Shown: positions 16,557-25,831, counted from the stretch's first letter. The stretch: 64,000 nucleotides of DNA from Candidatus Villigracilaceae bacterium (GCA_026645935.1 JAPKMP010000017.1:1-64000); one strand, 5' to 3'. Notes: generated from the letters alone by a model not told the origin. Numbers and translations are program-made.

Positions 16557-17323
16557 ATCCGCCATTTCCAAAGCGGACCGATGATCTTACGGAGATAATA
16601 TTTTGCCACAATCGGCGCGAAGAATGAACCGCCGTCTCGGTAATGAATCCTGAGCATTTCCTTCCAGCCGCGTTCGTCGTCCACATTGGTCTTGCTGGAA
16701 GTGTGAATGCGGAAGTTCGACCACGTCCTGCCTGGAAGATATCGAATCGGCGCGATTTTGGCGATTCTCACCCACAGGTCATAATCCATTGCAAAAAAGA
16801 AAGACGGGTCGAGCGGACCGAGTTCCTTCCAGTATTTGGCGCGGAAGAACATCGTCTGTTGGGGGATGTGAACGTAGCCGCGGCGCAGCCTTTCGTAATC
16901 GGTCTGGCGCGAGGCAAACTTGCCGATGATCTTTCCTTCTTCGTCGATGAAATTGCAGTCCGCATATACCATCCCCACATTGGGATTCGCGATCAGGAAG
17001 TTGACCGCATCCGCGACGGCGTGAGGAGTGGCGTATGTGTCGTCGGAGTTGATCCAGGCAAGGATGTCGCCTTTGGCTTTGGCAAATCCTTTGTTGATCG
17101 CATCCGTCTGACCTTTGTCCTGTTCGCTGACCCATAAAGCGATCCGTCCCTCATATTTTTTGATAATGCCCGCGCTGCCGTCGGTCGAGCCACCATCGAT
17201 GATGAGGTATTCGATATGGCGATAGGTCTGCCCGAGCACGGATTGGATCGTCGCTTCGATAAAGTTCGCCTGGTTGAACGAGGGAGTGACGATGGATACG
17301 AGAGGAAGGGCGGCTGGTTTCAT
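16541..17323 (-). CDS. Family 2 glycosyltransferase
   Basis: 260 residues, GT-A fold. SIVTPSFNQANFIEATIQS, the IDGGSTDGS loop, DxD-type INSDDTY and a later acceptor region (RAKYWKELGPLDPSFFFAMD) show an inverting GT2 using a nucleotide sugar. It has no membrane anchor. The final codons (RIKGNA) lie in 7-bp repeat DNA, so the C-terminus may have been remodelled. No ribosome site is seen before ATG 17323; a palindromic repeat lies just upstream. Confidence 0.9.
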   Translation of the reverse strand: MKPAALPLVSIVTPSFNQANFIEATIQSVLGQTYRHIEYLIIDGGSTDGSAGIIKKYEGRIALWVSEQDKGQTDAINKGFAKAKGDILAWINSDDTYATPHAVADAVNFLIANPNVGMVYADCNFIDEEGKIIGKFASRQTDYERLRRGYVHIPQQTMFFRAKYWKELGPLDPSFFFAMDYDLWVRIAKIAPIRYLPGRTWSNFRIHTSSKTNVDDERGWKEMLRIHYRDGGSFFAPIVAKYYLRKIIGPLWKWRIKGNA

Positions 17324-17328
17324 TCAGT

Positions 17329-17372
17329 TTGCTCAAGGCGGCGTCTCGCCGCCGAGGACGGCGGCTGAGCAA
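17329..17372. repeat. GC-rich palindromic repeat (core of the 92-bp element family)
   Basis: Ends TTGCTCA and TGAGCAA are inverted; the inside is a GGCGGCG/CGCCGCC stem. It matches the middle of the elements at 21516 and 43239 but lacks their outer TAGACTTC ends. Confidence 0.6.
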
Positions 17373-17375
17373 TAC

Positions 17376-18311
17376 TTATTTCCATTCCTCTTCGGAATAG
17401 AAGAATTCAGAAACGCCTTCCGTGATCTTGCGGACGCGGGAGATTTCTTCGGGAGAGAGGATCTTCTTCCAGTTATCAAGGTTGGCGCGGCTGTCTAGAT
17501 TGACGGAGTGGGTCCTGTTCCGCGCCAATCTCACCGGGTTCTCGGAACTGCTGGAGTTCTCAATGATCTTCTGGACGCGTTCAGTAAAGTCCATACCGAG
17601 GGATTTGTATAAAATTTGAAATCTGTTCACGGGGTCGAGGGAAAGGTCTTCGTGGCGGACAATGCCAAATTGCGGGAACGACTCACGGGTCCCATGAACG
17701 AAGCGATAGATGAACTTCCACAACAAAGCCGCTTGACTCACGATGTTATTTTTGTCGATTGCTTGCATCGCCGCGCGATCCGCCTCGAGATGGTCGCGCA
17801 TCAGGAGCGGCTGATTGAGCAGGTTGTTGAAATCGTAATTCCAGCCGAGACGTTTGAGACTGCCGGCGAATCCCGCTGGGTGCCTGGCAGTGATGACGAT
17901 CTTGCAGTGCAATCGGTTCGCAAACCAGGGCGTGGAGAAGACCGCGAACGGGTCTTTGATGAGCGCGCGCTGGCCGGACATGCTCCCGTTGAAAAAGATG
18001 CGGAAATCGCGCCCCATGCGCAGGAAATCTTTGAGCGAACGGAGGGATTTGATCTCCAGCCAGGTGTGGTATTGAAAGTTCAGCAGTTCACGGTAGGCGG
18101 GCAGGTATTCCGCTTCGTTCTCTTCTGTAATGTAGGTGTACCAATATTTGACCGGCACGCGGAAGACGCCGGGCCGATGCAAAACGTTGAGCGGCTCGCT
18201 GATATAAGCGGTATCCGCGGCGGCGGCGAGCATTTTACCGACCCAGGTGGTGCCGCTGCGATGCGACCCGGTGACGAGGATGGGAGTCAGTTCATTGGCT
18301 GAAATATTCAA
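17376..18311 (-). CDS. Sulfotransferase-family protein (second)
   Basis: About 311 residues. The PAPS loop is VTGSHRSGTTWVGKML near the N-terminus and the 3'-phosphate site is around ITARHPAGFAGSLKR. The late segment TGFTERVQKI-like helix and FFYSEEEW tail fit carbohydrate sulfotransferases. Upstream ATGs at 18380 and 18356 would overlap the membrane-protein gene by over 60 nt, so I prefer TTG at 18311, which has GAGGA about 9 nt before it and overlaps by 20 nt. It would decorate the polysaccharide with sulfate. Confidence 0.78.
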   Translation of the reverse strand: MNISANELTPILVTGSHRSGTTWVGKMLAAAADTAYISEPLNVLHRPGVFRVPVKYWYTYITEENEAEYLPAYRELLNFQYHTWLEIKSLRSLKDFLRMGRDFRIFFNGSMSGQRALIKDPFAVFSTPWFANRLHCKIVITARHPAGFAGSLKRLGWNYDFNNLLNQPLLMRDHLEADRAAMQAIDKNNIVSQAALLWKFIYRFVHGTRESFPQFGIVRHEDLSLDPVNRFQILYKSLGMDFTERVQKIIENSSSSENPVRLARNRTHSVNLDSRANLDNWKKILSPEEISRVRKITEGVSEFFYSEEEWK

Positions 18312-19731
18312 GGATGTGTTCCTCTTCGATGGATACGGCGCTGATGGAATGAACATCGTACAACTGCGCGGCACAACCATTCAGCCAAAAAAATGGCCGG
18401 ACGTCCAGTTCCTTTACGCCTTTATAGCCATCCAAGCCGGGAATGATCAGTTCTTGCTCACCGCGAGCCTTCATATCGTAGATCATCCGCTCCCGTTCAT
18501 CCCAGCGCAGGGCAAAGAGGCGGCGTTCTTCGTAGGTGGAGAGAGGCTGGCGCGTCATCCACAAGGGATAGAGAAAAGAAAGGAACGCCAGCGCAAGGGC
18601 GGCATTTTTCACGAAGACCGGGGGTTTAATAAAGGATAGTACATATCCGGCGCAAATCCCCAGTGCCATGATGGCACCCATGAGCAGATAATATGCCGGG
18701 AACCGCACCCGCTCCAACGGGTAGGACTGCCCATACGCGCTGGGAGCAAAGGCGGCGAAGATCAACCCGTAGAGCAGAACCGGAATGAGAAGGAATATCC
18801 AGTAAAATCGTGTTTCGATTTTTTTGGTACCCTTATCCAAAAAGAACTGGTACGAGAACAAGCCGGAGATCGCCAACAACATAAAGAGGGGCAGGGGAAG
18901 GTTCGTCACTGCGACACGCAGGAAAAGGAAGGAAAAATTCACGTCGCGGATGAGGACGGTCATAAGCGAGGGCGGACCATTCTCTTCGTTGATGCGAAAC
19001 TCATTGGCGGGGGAAATGAACATTGCAAACAGTGCCGCCAGCGCGCCAATGAGCATGGCGGTCAGCAGGGTCAGCGCCGGTTTGCGGCGGGCGGATGTGT
19101 CGAAATAATAAACGCAGGCGATCGCAAGCGAGAGAATCGAAATGTGCAATGCACCCAGGGTCTCGGAAAGTCCGCCATTGAAAAATGCCAGGAAGGCGAA
19201 GAGAACCGCAATGGGGAGGGAGGCTTTTTGCAGGCGGACGAGCCTCACCATCCATGCTGTGAGGAGTGTAAAGAAAACGATGGGGGTCAGGTAGGATACC
19301 TGCCCGGGCCGCCAGTAAAGGACCTGGAAGAGGTTCGGTGTGGTAAAAAAGGAGAAAAGGATAACCGCTTCGGCGGCGAGCAAACGGACCGGCGCTTCAA
19401 GTTTTGTCTCCAGCATTTTGTTCAACTCAGCCGACAGCCAGTACAAGCCGGTCCCCCAGAGCAGGATGTGCAGGGCAGGCACAAACGCGATGTTGCGGGG
19501 GAAGAGTTCCCAAAAGCCAAGGACGAACAGGTTGGAAAACCGGTTGGATTTAAGAAGATATTTGTTCCAACTGTTGGTGAAGATATCGCCAAATTTCACC
19601 TGGGCAAGCAGACAGTAATCGTCGCCCATGTAGCGGGTGAAGATCCCAAGATAGGCATATACGGCAAGCGCCGCCGTCATGGCAAGGACGCCAAACCATG
19701 CAAGATAGGTCAATGATTTATTGGAGGACAT
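18292..19731 (-). CDS. Multi-pass membrane protein, GT-C/DUF6056-like
   Basis: 479 residues with about eleven membrane helices. A first-loop motif YMGDDYCLLAQVK, with acidic pair after helix one, and the early SNRFSNLF segment resemble DUF6056 and other GT-C-fold glycosyltransferases that use polyprenyl-phosphate sugars. The C-terminal ~70 residues form a soluble extracellular part. It overlaps the sulfotransferase start and lies at the 5' end of this minus-strand block. Confidence 0.65.
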   Translation of the reverse strand: MSSNKSLTYLAWFGVLAMTAALAVYAYLGIFTRYMGDDYCLLAQVKFGDIFTNSWNKYLLKSNRFSNLFVLGFWELFPRNIAFVPALHILLWGTGLYWLSAELNKMLETKLEAPVRLLAAEAVILFSFFTTPNLFQVLYWRPGQVSYLTPIVFFTLLTAWMVRLVRLQKASLPIAVLFAFLAFFNGGLSETLGALHISILSLAIACVYYFDTSARRKPALTLLTAMLIGALAALFAMFISPANEFRINEENGPPSLMTVLIRDVNFSFLFLRVAVTNLPLPLFMLLAISGLFSYQFFLDKGTKKIETRFYWIFLLIPVLLYGLIFAAFAPSAYGQSYPLERVRFPAYYLLMGAIMALGICAGYVLSFIKPPVFVKNAALALAFLSFLYPLWMTRQPLSTYEERRLFALRWDERERMIYDMKARGEQELIIPGLDGYKGVKELDVRPFFWLNGCAAQLYDVHSISAVSIEEEHILEYFSQ

Positions 19732-19817
19732 TGTTTACTTCATCAAAATGCAGTTAAATACCCGTCCACTTCGGCAGGACGGGATGGCGCTCGAATGATT
19801 GAATGCCATAAACCAAG

Positions 19818-19823
19818 TATAAT
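19818..19823 (+). promoter_or_regulatory. Possible -10 box upstream of the sulfatase-like gene
   Basis: TATAAT about 120 nt before ATG 19947, in the divergent gap. No convincing -35 hexamer is present. Confidence 0.3.
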
Positions 19824-19946
19824 TCATCCAATGAACCGAGAATAGGATGTGAGCACTCAGGCATTCTCGGGACTCAAACAATCATTAGAATGAACTCGAC
19901 TGGAACGTTTCCTGGGGCAGTTATCAACCCACCGGCACGGTGACAA

Positions 19947-21482
19947 ATGAATCGAAAGATAAATCGGCGTGACTTTCTCAAACTCGCAGGCCTGTTGCCT
20001 TTAAGCCTTGCGGCAGAACCCTTTACAAGATTTGCCAGTTCAACAAATGAGAAGCAGCCAGAACAACAGAATGTGCTTGTAGTGGTATTCGACGCATTTT
20101 CCAGCTACAACATATCCCTTTACGGCTACCCCCGCGAAACCACGCCGAACATAAACAGGCTTTCTGAACGGGCGGTTCGATATCACAACCATTACGCAGG
20201 CGGGAACTTTACCACACCGGGAACGGCGTCCTTATTAACCGGCGTCCTGCCCTGGACGCACCGCGCCTTTCAACCGGCGGGAACGGTGACTGAACAGTAT
20301 GTGAACCACAACCTTTTCAGTGCATTCAAGGATTATTATCCGATAGCCTACAGCCATAACGGTTGGGTGAATATCCTGCTATATCAATTTCTGAGCCGGT
20401 CCGATGAATTAATCCCCAGGGACAAACTTTTGCTTGGATCGGACGAACTCCTTCATATCCTGTTCAGGAATGATGACGACATCGCCTCCGTCAGCTGGCT
20501 GAGGGATATCAATGTCGAGGAGCAGGGATATGCCTATTCCCTGTTTCTCTCCCGCCTTTATCAGGAGTACCAGGAAAAAAAGTTCAAAGACCTCAAGCAT
20601 TTATTCCCCCTGGGTCTTCCCACGGCCGGTTCGGCCGGTTCAGACAACATTTTCTTATTGGAAAATGCAGTGGATTACCTCGCCGACCGTCTCACGACGA
20701 TCCCACAGCCTTTCGTCGGCTATTTCCATTTTCTTCCGCCGCACGATCCCTACAGGCCGCCGACGGAATTCTACAAACACTTTCACAATGATGGTTTCAA
20801 GCCTCCCAAAAAGCCGAAGGACATTTTTGCAAAGAGACCGCCAAAGGATATTCTTGCAAAACGCGCAGAGTATGATGAGTTCATCCTCTATGTGGATAGG
20901 GAGTTCGGACGGCTGTACGAAAAATTGGAATCCGCAGGGTTGTTGGAAAACACCTGGCTGGTCCTGACCTCCGATCATGGGGAGTTGAACGAACGCGGGA
21001 TCACCGGTCATAGCACGGAAGTGCTCTACGAGCCAGTTATCCGCGTTCCGCTGATGATCTTCGAGCCGGGGCGTAAAACCGGCATGGACATCCATGAAAA
21101 CACCAGTGCGGTGGACGTAATCCCCACGCTGACTCATGTCACCGGACAGCCCTTCCCCGATTGGGTGGAGGGAGGAATCCCGCTTCCGCCATACGGATCG
21201 GGAACGGAGTCAACGCGTAATATTTTCACAGTGCGAGCGAGCAAGAACGGGCAATACGACCCTCTTACCCAGGCGTCGGTGATGATGGTGAAGGGAAACC
21301 ATAAACTTCATTATTACTTCGGGTATTCTCTTCTTCCGGAAATGCAGCAGATAAAACTCTTCGACGTAAAGGCGGATCCCGAGGAACTAACCGATCTATC
21401 CGCGTCACAAAGAAATCTTGCCGGCTCCCTTTTGGACGAGATGAAGGCTAAATTGGATGAGATAAACAAACCTTATCAATAA
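19947..21482 (+). CDS. Sulfatase-like alkaline-phosphatase-superfamily enzyme, Tat-exported
   Basis: 511 residues. A twin-Arg signal (INRRDFLKLAG) points to Tat export. The core has the first metal site VVVFDAFSSYN, GYPRETTPNINRL, and the late metal ligands TSDHGELNERG and GHSTEVLYEP. At the nucleophile position the sequence is FTTPGTASLLTG: sulfatases need Cys/Ser-x-Pro-x-Arg, while here Thr replaces Cys and Thr replaces Arg. Thr is the nucleophile in phosphoethanolamine and phosphoglycerol transferases of the same superfamily, so a phosphotransferase or phosphodiesterase role is more likely than sulfate removal. It is the only plus-strand gene within the polysaccharide locus. Confidence 0.8.
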   Translation: MNRKINRRDFLKLAGLLPLSLAAEPFTRFASSTNEKQPEQQNVLVVVFDAFSSYNISLYGYPRETTPNINRLSERAVRYHNHYAGGNFTTPGTASLLTGVLPWTHRAFQPAGTVTEQYVNHNLFSAFKDYYPIAYSHNGWVNILLYQFLSRSDELIPRDKLLLGSDELLHILFRNDDDIASVSWLRDINVEEQGYAYSLFLSRLYQEYQEKKFKDLKHLFPLGLPTAGSAGSDNIFLLENAVDYLADRLTTIPQPFVGYFHFLPPHDPYRPPTEFYKHFHNDGFKPPKKPKDIFAKRPPKDILAKRAEYDEFILYVDREFGRLYEKLESAGLLENTWLVLTSDHGELNERGITGHSTEVLYEPVIRVPLMIFEPGRKTGMDIHENTSAVDVIPTLTHVTGQPFPDWVEGGIPLPPYGSGTESTRNIFTVRASKNGQYDPLTQASVMMVKGNHKLHYYFGYSLLPEMQQIKLFDVKADPEELTDLSASQRNLAGSLLDEMKAKLDEINKPYQ

Positions 21483-21515
21483 GATCAGAAGGGATTTACT
21501 GGGAACATCCTTTAT

Positions 21516-21607
21516 TAGACTTCCTGCAAAAGCCACCATTTTATCTTGCTCAAGGCGGCGTCCCCGCCGCCGGGGGCTGCGGCGGGAGCACTTATGCAAG
21601 AGGTCTA
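21516..21607. mobile_element. 92-bp inverted-repeat element (MITE-like), copy 1
   Basis: Outer inverted ends TAGACTTCCTGCAAAAG and (reverse) TAGACCTCTTGCATAAG enclose a GC-rich stem with TTGCTCAAGGCGGCG. A copy of the same 92-bp length in opposite orientation is at 43239. It lies between two converging genes and touches the stop codon region of the minus-strand gene. No transposase is encoded. Confidence 0.6.
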
Positions 21608-23170
21608 TTCCATTAAATTATAGATCACGTAGCCGTTCCCTTCGGCAAAGACGGGATACTGTTCGAGTTTTTCCATCAGGAAGGGTTGGCGCTCAAAGTC
21701 ATCGAGATCGGTGACGATGAACAAATCTTTTTTGACAATGAGTTCTTCGAAATAACCTTCGAAGTCACGTCCCGGTCCGCGCTCATCGCCATAAAGCAAG
21801 TCGCCGGAGGTGGGCCAGGAACTGATATTACGCCAACCCCAATATGCCATGCGCGCGCCATAGTCCTGGGTCAGGCCTGCCAGATTGTATCCGTCCGTCT
21901 TTGCGCGGATTTCCTCCCACATGGCGGCTTGGGGGCGGTAATCCACGGCGTTGAGTTGATTGCGGACATTCCAGAGAGAGGCAACAAGACCAATAAAAAG
22001 AAAGAGGAAAGAAGAAAGACGAAGAACTTTTGTTTGAGTAAGTTGGGCAAGTTTCGCGAAAAGAAAATCCGCAAGCGGCGCAAGCGAAAGCGCAAGGATG
22101 GGAATCAAAGGCAGGGAGTAGTAATCGTGGGTGGAGATGTGAAAGTTAAAGTAAAGCCCAAAGAGGACGTACCCGGCCCAAAGTCCAAGAAGGAAGCGGA
22201 GTTTTTTATCCGCAAAGAAAAACAATCCCAGCAGCGCAAGCCCGAGCATGAATCCGCCCGCGACCAGATTCAACATATTCAACCAGCCAATATAATAGGA
22301 CGGTTTGAAAAACAGCGAAGGGATGAAACGGCCGGCGAATTGCTGACCGAGATAATCTTCGACAAAAATTCCATAGATGAGATATGCCGCGCCGGGGAGG
22401 ATTCCCAAGAGACTCATGACATATATCTGCGGATTCTTCAGCGCCTCTTTCATGGACCTGTAGCTGAACACCGCGCCCAAGCCTCCGCCTACAATGAAGA
22501 ACGCCGCCGGGAATTTGATGAAGATGGCAAGCCCGCCAAAGATGCCAGCGAGAAAGGTTTTTAACCACGAAGGGTCACGACCCCCATTCCGGGGGCTTAG
22601 GGCCACGAAGGTTTTCCTTTGTGTGGCTTTGTCTTCCTGGTGGTTGAAGGGTTTTTCACCCGCCCATTCCCAGACCGCCCACAAAAACATCACAATGAGC
22701 ATCGTCATCAGCGGATCGGGTTGGAAACTGCGGCTGGCGATGATGGCGTATGGAAGAAAAAGATAAATTGCTGTTGACACAATTGCGCCATCGTCAGAGA
22801 CAAGACGCCGCGCCAGCATGTATAGAAATATCCCGCCTATTAGCCAGAACGCGGAGGAATAAATGCGCGCGACCCAGACCCGCTCGCCGGTGAAGCGATA
22901 CGTCCATGCGACAATTCTTTCGAAGACTTCCGGCTCTACCGAGGCGCGGAACTTCCACTGCTGGACGGCGAAGGCGCGTTCTTCGGGAGAAACATCGAAG
23001 CGGGTCTCGTAATACATTCCGCGCGCCTTGAGCGCCGATACCAATTGGCGGGTGGAATGAAATTCGAGCGGCAGATCGGTCAGATCGTACAGGCGGATGG
23101 CAAGAGCAAGTACAAAGATCACGATCAGGGCAATTGTCCGCCCTATGCGGGTGGGGAAAAATCTTTCCAT
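21605..23170 (-). CDS. GT39-like membrane glycosyltransferase
   Basis: About 521 residues with some eleven membrane helices. The N-terminal helix is followed by an acidic loop (LYDLTDLPLEFHSTRQ), typical of dolichyl/undecaprenyl-phosphate-mannose type PMT/ArnT enzymes, and the C-terminal ~90 residues are extracytoplasmic. It would add a sugar to lipid or protein outside the cytoplasm. Start: ATG 23170 is the first ATG; TTG at 23200 or 23242 is possible. Residues coded by 22563-22645 come from a palindromic repeat read in frame in a loop between helices. Confidence 0.75.
   Translation of the reverse strand: MERFFPTRIGRTIALIVIFVLALAIRLYDLTDLPLEFHSTRQLVSALKARGMYYETRFDVSPEERAFAVQQWKFRASVEPEVFERIVAWTYRFTGERVWVARIYSSAFWLIGGIFLYMLARRLVSDDGAIVSTAIYLFLPYAIIASRSFQPDPLMTMLIVMFLWAVWEWAGEKPFNHQEDKATQRKTFVALSPRNGGRDPSWLKTFLAGIFGGLAIFIKFPAAFFIVGGGLGAVFSYRSMKEALKNPQIYVMSLLGILPGAAYLIYGIFVEDYLGQQFAGRFIPSLFFKPSYYIGWLNMLNLVAGGFMLGLALLGLFFFADKKLRFLLGLWAGYVLFGLYFNFHISTHDYYSLPLIPILALSLAPLADFLFAKLAQLTQTKVLRLSSFLFLFIGLVASLWNVRNQLNAVDYRPQAAMWEEIRAKTDGYNLAGLTQDYGARMAYWGWRNISSWPTSGDLLYGDERGPGRDFEGYFEELIVKKDLFIVTDLDDFERQPFLMEKLEQYPVFAEGNGYVIYNLME
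22563..22645. repeat. Palindromic repeat inside GT39-like gene
   Basis: Inverted ends AACCACGAAGG and CCTGGTGGTT, with an inner CCCCC/GGGGG hairpin and a second CCACGAAGG copy. It is translated as a polar loop (NHQEDKATQRKTFVALS and following residues). Only one copy is present here. Confidence 0.45.
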
Positions 23171-23246
23171 GATGGAGGAGTATTGTAACGTATAGTGCAA
23201 CTTACCTTCTTCAAACCGAGAAGTATTAACGCAAAGGCGCAAGAGT

Positions 23247-24431
23247 TTATGACACAGCTTTTTGACGAAAAGATTTAATCATTGATTGAATTGAATCCAT
23301 CACCCGCTCTTCGCGCTTAACCCACGTCAACTGCTCCACATCCTTGCGGGCTTGCATACCCAATGACAAGCGTCGCGGCTCATCGGCAAGCAGTTTCTCA
23401 ATTTCCACTTTCCACTCACCAATCACCGATTCCCAATCTCCCAATGTACCAGCGCCACAAAACACCGCATTGCCCTCATTCAACACTTCGCGTATCGAAG
23501 GCAAATCCGCGGAAACAATTCCGCGCCCCGATGCCATGTACTCGAACATCTTCATCGGGTTGATGACCTCGGCGATGTCCTGTCCGCTCGAAGCCTCGAT
23601 GGAGCGCGAGTACGGCATCAGCAGCACATCCGCCGCGGCTTGATATAGCGGGATCGACTCATGCTTCACGAAGCCGGTCATCGTCACGTTGGTCATGCCC
23701 GCATCGGTCAATTTGCCGCGCCAAAAATCCACCAGCTCGGGCGTGCCGCCCACCCACAAAAAATTCACAGCGGGCATTTGTCTGGCGAGTTCAAACAACA
23801 GATCAGCGCCTCTGCCGGGATAGATATGACCCGTGAATCCAACCGTCAGCCCCTCTTTCAAATTTAATTGACGACGCGCTTCGGTGGGATTTGGCAAACC
23901 CAAATACTTCTCCAACTCTACGCCGTTCGGCGCGAGCAAAATCGCTTCATTCGGGAACTCGAACTGGGTCGAGCGCTCCAAAGCTTTTCTCAATGTTGAC
24001 GTGGTGACTGTCATCACCTTGGGAGTCTTTTGCTTCCAGAACTGGCGCATCCACCACACGCCGAGCTTGCCGGAATTATCCGCGTGCATTTCGAGGACAA
24101 CAGGATATCCCATCCACGCGCCCAACGCCGCGGACTGTGGCAGCCAGGTATAGATCAACTCTGCGCCAAATTTCTTCGCAGCTCGCTGGGCATGGACGAT
24201 AAAGTCGAGGCGTTTGAGTCCGCTGATGGATGGGAGCAGTTCGAGGTCGGGCGTGAGGCGCAGACCGTAGTGAGTAATTAGAGATTGGTAATTGGTAAAT
24301 TCTGCTTCTTTGGGCGCGAACATCTTTATGTCATGTCCCAGTTGCAACAAGGCTTGAGCAACCTTCATTGCTTGAATCGAGTTAGCTGTCAGTGATGGTA
24401 TTCGCGAGTTGGTGATGAGCGCAATCTTCAT
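23247..24431 (-). CDS. Family 4 glycosyltransferase
   Basis: 394 residues, GT-B fold. KIALITNSRIPSLTANSIQ begins the acceptor domain; the donor domain shows VGFTGHIYPGRGADLLFE, the LMPYSRSIEASSGQDIAEVINPMKMFEYMASGRGIVS block with the conserved Glu, and typical helices to the end. It is a retaining, nucleotide-sugar-dependent transferase, cytoplasmic. Two stretches of 7-bp repeat DNA (24271-24305 and 23396-23451) are read in frame and make insertions such as TNYQSLITHYG. Its start lies 1 nt from the stop of the flippase gene. Confidence 0.88.
   Translation of the reverse strand: MKIALITNSRIPSLTANSIQAMKVAQALLQLGHDIKMFAPKEAEFTNYQSLITHYGLRLTPDLELLPSISGLKRLDFIVHAQRAAKKFGAELIYTWLPQSAALGAWMGYPVVLEMHADNSGKLGVWWMRQFWKQKTPKVMTVTTSTLRKALERSTQFEFPNEAILLAPNGVELEKYLGLPNPTEARRQLNLKEGLTVGFTGHIYPGRGADLLFELARQMPAVNFLWVGGTPELVDFWRGKLTDAGMTNVTMTGFVKHESIPLYQAAADVLLMPYSRSIEASSGQDIAEVINPMKMFEYMASGRGIVSADLPSIREVLNEGNAVFCGAGTLGDWESVIGEWKVEIEKLLADEPRRLSLGMQARKDVEQLTWVKREERVMDSIQSMIKSFRQKAVS
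23396..23451. repeat. 7-bp-period repeat inside GT4 gene (3' part)
   Basis: Eight units, including TTCCACT twice, CACCAAT and CACCGAT, 56 bp within the coding sequence. Confidence 0.6.
24271..24305. repeat. 7-bp-period repeat inside GT4 gene (5' part)
   Basis: Five units, TTGGTAA occurring twice in a row after TGAGTAA and TTAGAGA; 35 bp within the coding sequence. Confidence 0.55.
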
Positions 24432-24466
24432 CCTAATCTCTAATCTCCAATCTCTTAATCTCCACC
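24432..24466. repeat. 7-bp-period repeat at flippase/GT4 junction
   Basis: Five units (CCTAATC, TCTAATC, TCCAATC, TCTTAAT, CTCCACC) spanning the end of the flippase gene and the ribosome-site region of the GT4 gene. The flippase C-terminus EIKRLEIRD is encoded by it. Confidence 0.6.
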
Positions 24467-25758
24467 ATCCCTCGCACCACCATCATCCCCACCGACGCGA
24501 TGTAATAGAACGAGAGCAACCCGCCCACCGCTGCCACGCCGTAAGCTGGCACAAGCCAAAACGAAAGCGCGAGTTTGATGATGCCCGCCGCAAGCGTGAC
24601 ATAGACGGGAAACTCCGGCAAGCCGAGCGCGAGCAAGAGTGGACGATTCCAAAAGAGGATGTAGTTGAAGACCAAGCCGATGGTCAGCGCAACGAGAGCG
24701 GGGTAGGCAGCGAGATAGTTCGCGCCGGAGTAGATGCGAATGACCCAATGACCAAAGAGAATCAAACCCGCGCCAATGGCGACGTTATAGGCAAATGAAA
24801 ACGCTGTGATCTTCTTGAGAAAACTTTTGAGCCTGCCCCATGATTTTTCAACCACAAGTTTATTGATCTCGGGGAAGGTCGTGGCAATCAGCGGGTCGGC
24901 AGGGATGGTGAGGAAGTGGGTGATGGTGTAGGCAACACGATAGTAACCAACAGCGGTTGTGTCAAGAAAGAAACCTACCCAGATCAACTCACTCTCGCGG
25001 AAAAGTTTGATGATGGTCGCGCTGATGTTGGAACTGAACGCAAAGCGGAAAATTTCTCTACGTGCGGTGAGTTTTGAGATGGGCGTGCGCCACCATCCGT
25101 TGCCGAGTTTTTCTTTTAGTTGTTGTTGAGCCAGAATAAAAAGCCCAAGCCCGAGAATGGATTTACCAATGAGATAAGCGATAAGAACAATGGTGATGCT
25201 GCCGCCAAAGAAGAACGCGCCCGCAATAATGAGTGTGGTGACGATGGCTTGGATTAAGTTAACCGTGCCCTGCAGTTTGATCTTTTCGGTGATCTGCAAA
25301 ACACCTGTGGAGGTTTCGGTGTTGAAATTTGCCAGCAGGTTAATCGCAAAGAAGGTAAACATCCATGCAATGTCGGGAGTTTTGGCGAGGTAGGTTTCGG
25401 CGAGTTGCGCGGTAAAAAGTACGACCAGAAACGCAGTCAGCGAAACTGAGGCTTCGGTCAGCCCCGCAGCTTTGAGCAAGGCAGAGGCTTTTTCTTTTTC
25501 CTGCTTGTTGAGGTATTCGCCACCGTAACGTACCACCAACTCGCCCATGCGAAACGAGAGCACGCTGTTCACGGTCGAAGCGAACGCCATCACAACGCCG
25601 ATCAGACCGAACCCAGCCGGTCCAAGCATGCGGGTCGCCATGATGCCCTGCACCACGCTTAATCCAAGCGCGAGGGCGTTGTTGCTGAACAACGATCCGC
25701 TGGAGCGCATTACTCTGGCAAAGAGCGGGTCATCCTTGAATTTGGAAAGAAGGGACAT
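24433..25758 (-). CDS. Wzx-like polysaccharide flippase
   Basis: 441 residues with about twelve helices, MATE/MOP superfamily. The N-terminal pattern SLFSNNALALGLSVVQGIMATRMLGPAGFGLIG is typical of Wzx/RfbX transporters that flip undecaprenyl-linked repeat units. It gives the locus a full Wzx-Wzy-Wzz set. The gene is followed directly by GT4. Confidence 0.85.
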   Translation of the reverse strand: MSLLSKFKDDPLFARVMRSSGSLFSNNALALGLSVVQGIMATRMLGPAGFGLIGVVMAFASTVNSVLSFRMGELVVRYGGEYLNKQEKEKASALLKAAGLTEASVSLTAFLVVLFTAQLAETYLAKTPDIAWMFTFFAINLLANFNTETSTGVLQITEKIKLQGTVNLIQAIVTTLIIAGAFFFGGSITIVLIAYLIGKSILGLGLFILAQQQLKEKLGNGWWRTPISKLTARREIFRFAFSSNISATIIKLFRESELIWVGFFLDTTAVGYYRVAYTITHFLTIPADPLIATTFPEINKLVVEKSWGRLKSFLKKITAFSFAYNVAIGAGLILFGHWVIRIYSGANYLAAYPALVALTIGLVFNYILFWNRPLLLALGLPEFPVYVTLAAGIIKLALSFWLVPAYGVAAVGGLLSFYYIASVGMMVVRGMVEIKRLEIRD

Positions 25759-25765
25759 GAAAATT

Positions 25766-25815
25766 TACTACCACTTACGATTATAAGGGCGTAAAAGGTA
25801 ACCGGTAATTGAAAG
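25766..25815. repeat. Weak 7-bp-period repeat upstream of flippase gene
   Basis: Degenerate 7-bp units (GCGTAAA, AGGTAAC, CGGTAAT) between the epimerase stop and flippase start. Less regular than the others. Confidence 0.35.
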
Positions 25816-25831
25816 TTTTGCACGAGGTCGT

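Noticed and set aside
21686-22564. Long open frame (292 codons) on the plus strand
   Set aside because: It is antisense to the GT39-like gene, has an extremely basic/polar composition and no family motif.
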